From assembly GCA_013398955.1 (NCBI GenBank), contig VWPU01004423.1, positions 1 to 64,000 of the forward strand: a stretch of 64,000 nt of DNA, read 5' to 3'. The position numbers were made by a program, and so were the translations under genes. Of the stretch, positions 1 through 10,100 are shown one piece after another (the stretch's first letter is position 1; every line of letters starts with the position of its first letter). The notes under the pieces are model-generated. The model did no database searches and was not told the DNA's origin. It saw only the letters and a program-made list of their open reading frames with translations. Source of the stretch: Callaeas wilsoni. Lineage: Eukaryota > Chordata > Aves > Passeriformes > Callaeidae.

Positions 1-160
1 CCGACCCGGCCCCCCCGCTCCGCTACCCCCGAGGCTACCGCGCCCCCGGGGAAAAGCATCGCCCGTCTCTCCCTTCCTTCCCCCCTTCCTCCCTTCCTTC
101 CTTCCTCCCTTCCCTGGCCGCGCAGGCCCGTGAGGCTCCCGCCCGCTGCGCCCCAGGGGA
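1..160. promoter_or_regulatory. CpG-rich, CT-repeat region at window edge (possible next promoter)
   Basis: Dense CpG (CCGGC, GCCGCGC, CCCGCCCGC) and a CCTT/CCTTCC polypyrimidine run at about 64-115 stand out from the AT-richer introns. It lies just past the 3' end of FRAS1. In other amniotes ANXA3 follows FRAS1 on the same strand, so this may be its promoter or first-exon island. No coding sequence is visible here to confirm it. Confidence 0.4.
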
Positions 161-219
161 ATGAGAGGGACCGTAGGAGCGGCACAGGAAAGACCACCGC
201 TGTCATACCGGGTTAAGTT

Positions 220-225
220 TTTATT
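220..225 (-). terminator. FRAS1: Distal poly(A) signal AATAAA for FRAS1
   Basis: A second AATAAA on the minus strand, about 310 bases past the stop codon. Use of it would put the transcript end next to the CpG-rich stretch at 1-160. Confidence 0.5.
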
Positions 226-487
226 TCAGCTTTACTCTCTTCCAGAGGAGCCCGGCTGCTCCTCCGGCTGGCTCAGAGCTCCCGGATGCCAGGGGTGGGG
301 GATAGTTTCCCCACACTGCCCAGCCCCCGGCGGCGGGGCAGCGCACAGCCGGAGCTGGAGCAGCACCGAGAGAGGGCAGCGGTGCCGTGCGGTGAAGCCG
401 CTAGGACAGGAGCAGCGGGAATTGGCAGCTGTCCCTCCTCGCCAGGACTATAAAAATACCCGCGTAGCTTTTCAGTTTTGGGTTATC

Positions 488-493
488 TTTATT
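488..493 (-). terminator. FRAS1: Proximal poly(A) signal AATAAA for FRAS1
   Basis: TTTATT on the plus strand reads AATAAA on the minus strand, only about 40 bases after the stop codon. Use of this signal would give a 3' UTR of roughly 60-75 bases. Confidence 0.55.
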
Positions 494-533
494 TTACAGT
501 TTATAAAAAGCTTTGCCCAATGCGTGTGCTCCA

Positions 534-1118
534 TTAAACTTCCGTGCCGTCGTGCAAATTGCTGTGGACTTTGACTTCCAAGTTCACCTGCTTCACTTTC
601 CTGCCCTGCCCCTGGCAGACGCCGCCGTTTTCCCTCGGTGGATGAAGGTTCCTAACGGTGCAACACCGGCTGCCCACGGCCTTCGGGGCGCCCCGGGGCA
701 GCTCCACCTTGGTGTTCAAGGGGTGCTCCTCGGGGGCGCTCCTGGCAGCCTCCCGCTTGCGCCGCAGCTTGCGGCACTTCCTGGCCAGGAGGCAAACTCC
801 GCACAGCACCAGCAGCAGCAGCGTGAGGGCGGTGAAGGCGCTGCCCAGGGAAGCGCCCGTCTGGGACAAGGAGGCTGCCAGGGCAGCTTCCTCCCTCTCC
901 AAGAGCAGCGACTTCATGTTGGTGCCGTTCTTCAGCTGGTCGCCCTCGTTGTCGTAGATCAGGGAGTCATCCAGCGCCGGCCTCCCGGCGCCCTCGGCCA
1001 GGTCCCTGCGGCCACGCTGCCAGCGGCGAGCCAGGGAGCGCTGGACACGGGGCCCGGCCGTGCCCTCTGGGCCGATCACGTAGATCACTTGGAGGTACCA
1101 CTGGTGTCCAGCTTCCAC
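534..1118 (-). CDS. FRAS1: FRAS1 last exon (60): cleavage motif, membrane helix, PDZ-binding tail
   Basis: 194 codons plus stop at 536-534. In exon numbering, residues 35-38 are RGRR followed by DL, a proprotein-convertase-type site. Residues 64-66 are an NGT sequon. About 91-112 form the membrane helix (LGSAFTALTLLLLVLCGVCL), followed by a basic stop-transfer stretch KCRKLRRKR and an 80-residue cytoplasmic tail ending in DGTEV. The tail end is a class I PDZ ligand (T-x-V); GRIP1 is the known partner of the FRAS1 tail. The start was set at gggaaag|GTG because it follows ALYK of exon 59 in phase 0. An earlier AG at 1182-1181 also opens the frame but gives an in-frame stop after joining. Confidence 0.95.
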   Translation of the reverse strand: MEAGHQWYLQVIYVIGPEGTAGPRVQRSLARRWQRGRRDLAEGAGRPALDDSLIYDNEGDQLKNGTNMKSLLLEREEAALAASLSQTGASLGSAFTALTLLLLVLCGVCLLARKCRKLRRKREAARSAPEEHPLNTKVELPRGAPKAVGSRCCTVRNLHPPRENGGVCQGQGRKVKQVNLEVKVHSNLHDGTEV

Positions 1119-4100
1119 CTTTCCCAAAGGGAAGGCGTGGACAGAGGGAGCGTTAACAATGGCTTTTACATCAAGTGATTCTGGTAAGAGCTGGTGTGTT
1201 TTGTGTCCTGTTTCTGACAAAGCTCAGTGGGTTTTTCTAAGCACCTGCAGTAACACTGACCACCCACTGAAGTGCCCAGCCTTTGCCAATGACAATAATT
1301 CATTCATGAACACGAATAATATGTTTTTAGAGGGCTTTTTCCTGAGTGCTTCAGGAAAAAAAAAAAAATAAAATTGCCAGAATAATATCCTCATCTCCAT
1401 TTCTGTGTCACGGTTGACTTCTGAAGGCCCAGAGCCTACAATTCACCAAGTGTTTGGGAGGTCCTGGACAGAGAAGTCAGTTCTGGGGCTACCAAAAGCA
1501 CTGGGTACATACCTTGTAGAGAGCATCCACCTTGAGAGTAAATCCATCGACTCCGGGCATGCTGCTCACCGAGTGGAACTCGGACAGCTCGGAAGCAAAG
1601 TGGGCGTCAAAAGGCACATCGTGGAAATACTTATCCGTCACTTCTGGCTGGTTTCGGTCCTGCAAGTCAGAGAGGTGCCATGAGGGATGCTGTCTGCTTT
1701 CCCAAGGGAGGCTGGAAGCCAGGGCACTACATAATACCTGCGCGAGGAATCTAATCTGAATGCCCCGTCTCCACGCCTAAGTGTGGGCACAGATTAAGAA
1801 CACTCGTGGACAAACAGTGGGGAAAAACTCATCTTGTGTTCACAGTTTGCACCAGCACTACAAAACATCCACCAGGTTCCTTTCCTCATCCCTTTGCAGT
1901 TCTGCTCGTTGCCAGAGAAAATCCCAAGTGGGAAGCAGGAGCAGAGGACTCACCAGGAGGAGGAATCGGTGTTTCAGGTACTTGTTGGGTTGGATGCAGC
2001 CGTACTGGGGCCCCTCATTGTAGACGGTGCCCATGGGGTCGAAGAAGGGCACGTAGCCATCCCTGCCTGTGCACAGGTAGACCTTCTCCAGCTGCAGCTT
2101 GTAAGCGGCGTTGAGGTTTTGTTCTGGGTGCCAGAGCACGCGCCCGTACAGGATTTGCCCTGGGGAGGTTGGGAGAAAGAGGGGCAGGTGAAATTCCCCA
2201 ACCAGGGAAATGCTGCTAAAACCAAATGAGCTGGACCACACGTGGCTCTGGGTTTAGAGGGGTTTGGATTGCTTGGGAAGGGCCTGGTGTGTGGGGGTGA
2301 CAAAACACGGTGCCAGAGCATGTTGTTGTTTTACAGGGCTGTAAGATGCTCAAAATGTCATTTGTTGCTGTGGAAGAGGCAAAGCCATATCTGGGTTCTG
2401 CCCTTTCCTCTCCAGGAAATGGAAGCTGTGAAGGCAGAAACACTGGGCACAAGCAGAATAGGAGAGGTAAATCCTACCCTTGGAAAAAGCCCCTTTGTAA
2501 TCCATTTCTGCCAGAGACATTTCGGATTTGGTGGGGTCCATTAGAAAAACCTTCTCGTTGTTACAGAGCTGAAACTCTGTGTTCAGGGAGTAAACGACTG
2601 GAACTGGGCGGTTTGTCTGCTGGAAGGCAATCGGGATCAAAAACCTGGAATTGGGACAAGAAAGGAAACAGAGGAGAGATGAGGTTTGGACACGTGCACC
2701 CCAAAGGGGCTGACCCTGCCCTGCTGCCGTGGGGATGGGCCCTCCTTACCGCTCGGGTGCGTGAGCCGTGCAGGGCAGGGGCTTGTCTCCAGGCTCTGCC
2801 CACGGCTGCGTGGGCTGCACCGTGCAGGGGATCAGGAAGATGGTGTACTCTCCAGAGTAATCCTTCCTGGGAACAGACAGGAGACCCTGCAGTCACCAAG
2901 CAGAGCTCTGAGCTCTTCACCCGGGGCAGCACCTCTCTCTTGCCCCAGCAATGTCATCCAGCAGTCCCTGAGGGACAAATGTGACCTTCTGAAATGCACT
3001 GTCACCTCTGGGATCAGTCTATCCGCAGGCTTCATTGCTGGAAAAATGCCTCTAGAAGAGGCTGAGTTGATTTTTCTCTCAGCAGAACAGTGTTCCAGCC
3101 CTGACAGCGACTCCCCACATGCTCCAGCTCTGACCAAGCTCCTGAGCATTCCACACTACTGCTGTGGCTGCTGGAAGGGCACCAGGGAAAACACGGTGCA
3201 GTGGGAAGCTGCTGAAGGGGACGGGACCCCCAGCCCTCACCTGTTGTAGGAGCTGGTTGCTCTCCAGAGCTGGTAGGGAGAGTCAAAAGTCTGAGCACTC
3301 CACAGCAGCTGCAGGTCAAATTCGATCCCTCCCAGGTGCTCTGGAGTCATTAAAGAGGACCTGACATCTGGCAGGCTGTGGTGCTCCATGACAAACAGTC
3401 CTGGGGGGAGGGAGGAGGACAAGGAGGTGGCAGGAGGCAGAGCAGGGAGAGGCCCCACCTCAGCACTGAGGGGTTCCTGGTGGGGACGGGGACTTGTTCC
3501 GCTGCCTGTGCCGTCGGAGCAGAGCTGTGTGAGACGCTGGTTTGTGTCCCTGTCAGGATCGCTGCCCTCACCTCTGAACTTGGCCTGCGTCTTGAACTCG
3601 ATGACCAGCCGGCCGTCCTCGCGGATGTAGATGCGGATTATCTGCAGGCGTGCCGAGAGCACGCTGTCCGTCTGGATCCCTGCAAGGACAGCGGCACTGG
3701 GAGCCCACACAGCACACCCGCTCCTCAGCTGGGCTCTGCCAGCCACAGAAGCGTTTGGGAGATCTCCAAAAGGCAGGGTTTAGTTGGGATCATCCTCCAG
3801 TGAGCCAGCTACACACTTCCTCCGTTATCCATTCGCTGCCTAAGCCCCCCGCAAGCACGAAGGAAGGAAATATTCTGAGTTCCCCACTCCCTCAGCACTC
3901 TGGCAGTGCAGGAACTAAGGGAAAAACGTGGAGGAGCCACTTCTTCCATAGCCCTTGGAGTGCCTCAGGCTCACCTGTCCTCCAGAGAACGGTGTCGTAG
4001 AAGAAGGAGAACTCCATCTCCGTGTGGTGCTCCAGGGAAGCCCAGCCCCTCGGTGCCGTCACGTAGATGTAGGACACGTAGAGAGGGACATGGACTGTCA

Positions 4101-7100
4101 GGAAGGACTGGGCAGAGTCCCTTACCTGGCAATAAAACCCCAAAAAGGGGGTTATGCACCTTCCAAATGAAGGCAGAGGTGACTCTGAACATTCTTTACG
4201 TGTCGGTTCCTCAGACAAACCTGTGTTTTAATTCAGGGGCAGGGCTAAGGTTCGCTGGGACCACAGGAAAAAGGAGCTCTGGGTGCAATTTCACCTCAAA
4301 ACCCCCCGGTTTCCAAGGCTGTGAATTAAAAATCACCAATTCTGCTTGCTCAGGCCTCCCACAGCTCTCCATTTATTATCTGCAGAGTGCAGCTGTACTT
4401 TGCAGGCCCCAGAGAGTTCAGGGAGACGTTCCAGCCTGGCTGCTGCCAGGCTCCACATGCTCCACTGGGCAGTGGTTCAGGCCAAGTAGCTCATCTGGAT
4501 TTGTGCAAACAATTGGAGCTATAAAAGGAAAGTTAATGAAGCAGGCTGGCAGGAATTAAAAGAGATGATGCTGGCCATAGCAATGTGACTGGGAATTTAA
4601 TGCGGGAACCTAAGGGAGATGGAGTGGGAGGCACATGGATAACGCAGCCACGAGAGGGCAGTGAGACACCTCAAACGGTGAAAGCCACTCATTTATCGAA
4701 GAACATTTTTGGCTTTTGGTCTTCCAGTCTGTTAATTAAGAAATGAGTTAAAGTGTGCCATGACATCGCTCTGTTGTGGAGCATGGGCTGATCTGCCTCT
4801 GCTCTCTCCATTGCTCGTTTCTGTTGGCTGAGAACATGGTCAAAATTATAAAAGAAGAGAGCCCAGCTGAGAATGTTTTGTATTTCCAGTATGGCCATAC
4901 ATTAAAAAAAAAAACAAAACAATTTTCCTGGTGCTCTGAAGATTAAGAGAATAAAACCTGTGTTACCCCAGGAAAATAAATGAAATAAGTGCACACAGCA
5001 CTGCTCTCTTCCAGGTGAAAGGAGGGAAAAGCCACGCTCCACCTGTACAGAGCAGAGCAGCAACTACACGCAAGCGCAACGCAGAGCTGGGCCTGAAAAG
5101 TCAGAGAGATCTGGGATACGTGGGAGAGCTCTGGATGGGCCTCTCACCTGGAAGTCAGCGGTGACAGAGCCCCCGCAGACATCAATCAGTTCGGTCATAT
5201 CGTAGAAAGCGTCGAAGGTCCAGATGCAGCTCTTGAGGTTGAGGTGCTGGTACAGCTGGATGCTCTTGGGCTCCCTCACCGCGGGGTCCAGCTGGTAGGG
5301 CCGGTCATAGCCTGGGCCCAGCACGAAGCTGTCCTGGGTCACCTCGTCCAGGAACCCTGCCTCTGGAGTGAGAGAGATCCCCTCATCCAGGAACCCTGCC
5401 TCTGGAGTGAGAGAGATCCCTTCATCCAGGAACCCTGCTTCTGGAGTGAGAGATGTCAGGACACTGATCCCTTCCTCCAGGAACCCTGCCTCGGGCGCGA
5501 GAGACGTCAAGACACTAAAAACTTCCTCCAGGAACCCTGCCTCTGGAGCGAGCGACGTCAGGACACTGATCCCTTCCTCCAGGAACCCTGCCTCTGGAGC
5601 GAGCGACGTCAGGACACTGATCCCTTCATCCAGGAACCCTGCCATACTGGAGTGAGAGACATCAGGACACTGAGCCCTTCCTCCAGGAACCCTGCCTCGG
5701 GCGCGAGAGACGTCAAGACACTAAAAACTTCCTCCAGGAACCCTGCCTCTGCAGTAAGAGCTGTCAGGACACTGATCTCTTCCTCCAGGCCCCCCGCCCC
5801 TGGAGTGAGAGACGTCAGGACACGGATCCCTTCATCCAGGAACCCTGCCTCGGGAGTGAGAGACGTCAGGACACTGATCCCTTCCTCCAGGACCCCTGCC
5901 TCTGGAGTGAGAGCCATCAGGACACTGATCCCTTCCTCCAGGACCCCTGCCTCTGGAGTGAGAGCCATCAGGACACTGATCCCTTCCTCCAGGACCCCTG
6001 CCTCTGGAGTGAGAGCCATCAGGACACTGATCCCTTCCTCCAGGACCCCTGCCTCTGGAGTGAGAGAGGCCCCTTCATCCAGGAACCCTGCCTCTGCAGT
6101 AAGAGATGTCAGGACACTGATCTCTTCCTCCAGGACCCCTGCCTCTGGAGTGAGAGACGTCAGGACATTGATCCCATCCCATTTTAAACAGCCCAAGGCA
6201 AAGTATGGAGGTCTTGTTTCACTCTTGAATCATGGGAGCTCCTCTCCCTTCATCATCCTGGAGGTCAAACTGGACATACTCAGGTCTTCACGGGGGAAAA
6301 GGTAACAGGAATGGGGTAAGCATCCTAAAAATCAAACTTAGGGACCTATTCACTTTAATACCTTGAGTATGGAATTATCAGAATCAAGTACAACCCGCTG
6401 CCCACCATGGATCCAGCATGGATCTCATTCCTTGGAGTGTTGGAGACACAATCTGCCTGTTCTTTTCAGCTCTGATGTTTCCTTCAGCAGTGAATTGATT
6501 TTGTTGCCTCGTGGGAGACCTCAGTGACCCAGACACGGCGATCCAGCCCTGTGGATCCCTCTCCAACCACATGGATATCACAAGACAGATTTGAAAAGCA
6601 GAAAATCACCAGCACAGTGTGAACCTGCAACCTACAATCTCCTCAAACATTCCTGTGCCTGGAATCCCATCTCCAACAGGGCAACTCTGGTCACTGCTGT
6701 TAGACCAGGAAGATTCATTGGTATTTACATCATGCCAAGAGAGCCTAGAGGAAGACGAAGCCGCCCTCTCCGCGTTTCTTTCCAGGCTTCCACGTTCAGG
6801 AAGGAAAGGCTGGCGTTGAAGGTTACCTGAGATGCCTCTAAGGTCTCTGACAGTGACCAGGTTGGAGCAGACGTGCTGGTGCCTGTAGACGGACTCGGAG
6901 AGGAGGAAATGCAGGTTGTGCAGTGGCAGCGTGGAGATGAGGGGCAGCATCCCATCCTGGTGGGGGATCTGCACCGAGATGTGGATCCTGGAACAAACAA
7001 CACATTGAGACAGCAGAACGAGCAGCCTGGCAGGCACGGGATCCCCACGGCAGCATAGCCCAGGCAGGTGAGCCTGATTTTGTTTCAGCTGGATTTCCCC

Positions 7101-10100
7101 AGCTACACATCTACTCCTTAAGCTGTCCCACCAACTCCCAATTCCTGAGGGGAAGGGCACCCCCTCAGCCGAGCAGGGTGTGAGGAGAGAGTGGGAGCAC
7201 AAACCCGAGCACCTCACGCTGCAGGAGGGATTTGGTTTCACACACACCTTGTCCTTGTGAGCCCAGGGGGGCTGAACCCCCCCTCCTCCAGCCTCATACC
7301 TGTTGGGATGCTCCTTGTGCTTTACATCTAGGTACTTGAGCGTGGCAACGAACGACTGTGCCTGGAAGCCTCGAGCTATCCCTGCGACCACGGGCGTGTG
7401 ACAGATGGCACTGTCTGTGCCTATGGTCACCACGTTGCTCCTCAGGGAGGTCCCCACGTGGCCAGCCTTGTCCACAGCCTTGGCCACGCAGCGCACGTGG
7501 AACCGCCGGCTGAAGTAGATGCTGTCCAGCACCTGAGGGAACGAGGAGGGGGAAACCAGTGGTGCTTCCAGCAGGCTTAAGGAAAAACAACGCTACATTT
7601 TCTAAACCCGAGCACCCGTGCCTGACACCAAGTCCCAAATCCGAGGAGATTTTAGGCCGGAATCTCTGCGCCCCTGCAGCCCCGCCATGCCGGTGTCTCC
7701 CTGCGTACCCTGTGGTTGACACTGGTGAAGGGGGTGTTGTCCGTGATGGTCTCGAAAGGCGACCGGGCTCCGTTCCCGTCCGTGGGGGCTGCCACTTCCC
7801 AGCTGAACTGTATGGAAGACTGATTGATCCCGGCCTCGCCGCAGCGCTCCTTCATGACGGCGTACTTGGGGAAGTGAGGGTCGCAGGGAGTGACGCAGAT
7901 GAGGGGGTAGCCTGGGGAAGGGGATTTCTTAGCTCCCTCCCTGGTCACTTCTTCCACGCGGTCGTAGTCAGCCAGGGTGACAACCTGCATGGAGGCAAGA
8001 GGGCGGCACTCAGCAGGGGCTGAGGGAAAGGGTGGAAAAAGCCATCCTTCCCTCCCACCTTGTCACTGCAGCTCTGCATTTTATTTCTGAAATCCCGCTG
8101 CGGTTTCCAGTCTGTACTTGAAGGGCGCTAAATCACATCCACTCACCACGGGAGGTGCTGGGAGAATCAGGCTCCCCGCTGCCTCCTGATCCAAAATAGT
8201 CACTGTGGCGGTGCTGGTGTCTCCAAGAACTGCTTCCACCGGGTCATCGGGGCCCAGTACCAGAGAAAAGGACTCGTGCCATTCCCGGTCTTCGTTGGAC
8301 ATGATCTCCACCTTAAACATGATGTGGGCCACACCTGTGGGAGTGAGTGCAAGAAAAACAGAGAGAAGTCAATTCATCATCAAAGACTGCTCTGAAGTTC
8401 TTGTACGAACCCTGCACAGCTGCTCTAGGCTGTGACCATGGAGACATTATGATAAAATACGCATTATAAATTTCATTTCCACTCATTGCTGCTAATAATT
8501 TACCCACAAGACTCTACTCTAAACATAAAATTCCAGCTATGACAACTGATCCAATCGATCCAGTGATAGATTTACTAGCAGATGTCATGTGAGGATTAAT
8601 GATGACTGTCTTGCATTAGCTGTCTGGAGGAAAAATCTGGGATGCAAAACACATTCCTATCCCTGCTCTCCCTCAGACTGGAGTGCAGAGCTGTTTGGTG
8701 AGGGCTTCTTGGTCTAGCAACACGGTCTGAGGTGTTCACAGCCCTCCATTCCCTGAGGAGGACTTCACTCTGCCAGGTGCCAGTGCTTCTTCCTCTGGTC
8801 TGATCACCCTTCATTTAACGCGCCAGCTTTTTTGAGTAATAAAATTACAGCAAACCCCAAGCAAAAAGTGCCTTTTCCCAAATTTCCTGGATGTCCTGAT
8901 GCACACAGAACGTCCCTGGGCATGCCCCGACCTCTAACCCTCCCTGCGAGGCCCCTTTACCTGGGCTGAACTTGAGCATCCGACTCTTGGGGTAGTAATC
9001 CACGCCGGCCTGTGCCGAGCCGTCGCGGGTGCTGCAGCGCACCTTGGAGGTCCTGTTCTGGTCCCCCCTGCGGACCACCGGGATGTTCAGCACCGCCACT
9101 CCCTCCGGGCCCGGCGGCTCCCGCACCTGGTACGCGGCCTCTTCGAACTCGATGGTGGGGGCTGCAGGGAGAGCAGTGAGGGAAAAGCCCCAGGTTTGCA
9201 CCCCTGACGGGTTCAGCTCAGCTCCTTTCAGACTCATCTACACACCTTCAGAGCAAGGGGTCAAAAAGACTTAGGTGTGACTTAGGGCAAAACCTAACGA
9301 TGGTGTTGGGCTACAGAGGATGGCAAATGATTCTCCCATCCCCAAATCCTTGCCACGTGCTGGTGCTCCAGCACCTGCTGGCTGTCACACCAGAGGGACC
9401 TGGCATCCCTCTTCTCTCCCACAAATCTCTCCAGGCTGTGATGCTGTGGAGGGAGGGGAACATCTCCCAGGGGAAGCACAGCAACTCCAGCTGCAGGGGA
9501 ATGGGAAACAGGTGAGGTGGTGGGTCCAAGCACTCTTATTCGAGCCCTCCCTTCAGCCCAGCCCAGTGCACACCAGTGACCTGCACACAGGGCTGTGACC
9601 GTGGCACCGAAGGTGTCCATGTGTGCTGCATTGATGGCACTGTGCTGACTCCCTGGGAACCACCACGACGTCCTTGCTGAGCAGCCTCACTCACCGTCTT
9701 CATCGTTGGTGACGGTTATGGTTGCCACGTCCATCTTCCCAATCCTAGCTCCACTCCAATGGTTTCCAAGCGGGCTACCCAGATAGACCTGGAACTGCTC
9801 TTCTGGCTCGAAGGCAGAGTCATCACTGATGTGAACACTGCAGTTCTTCACCTAAAGCCAAGTGAAGAGGGGAAAGCAGCAAACACTGCTAAATCTGATC
9901 AAGCCACGTGAAGGCCAGCCTGTAATTGCTTATCCAGGGCTGCACATCAGAGTGCTGTCCATCCTGGAAGAAACCCTTCTATTTTTAGGGCTGCTACTTC
10001 AGCGTGGACAAACCACGCTGTTCCACGATGAGACACAGCGGCAAAGGCATCTCCTTCCACAAACCCACAGCTCTCTGTACAACTATCCTGAGTCCTCCTG

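Larger units (their letters stand above)
161..533 (-). other. FRAS1: FRAS1 3' UTR and flank
   Basis: Non-coding sequence between the FRAS1 stop codon and the CpG-rich edge, holding both poly(A) signals. Open frames on the plus strand here are short and show no protein family features. Confidence 0.6.

Noticed and set aside
513..1178. A 221-codon plus-strand open frame
   Set aside because: It is the antisense shadow of the GC-rich last FRAS1 exon.
1119..1220. A longer last exon starting at the AG near 1181
   Set aside because: Joined to exon 59, which ends in phase 0, it would read into a stop codon. The AG at 1120-1119 closes the phase and matches the family.
5609..6196. A 195-codon repetitive minus-strand open frame as a separate protein
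   Set aside because: It is a product of the same array in a different frame from exon 52, with no independent start context or domain.
5244..6305. A 353-codon open frame on the plus strand
   Set aside because: It runs through the 51-bp minisatellite, whose unit is a multiple of three and lacks stops by chance. It is antisense to exon 52 and has no family features.
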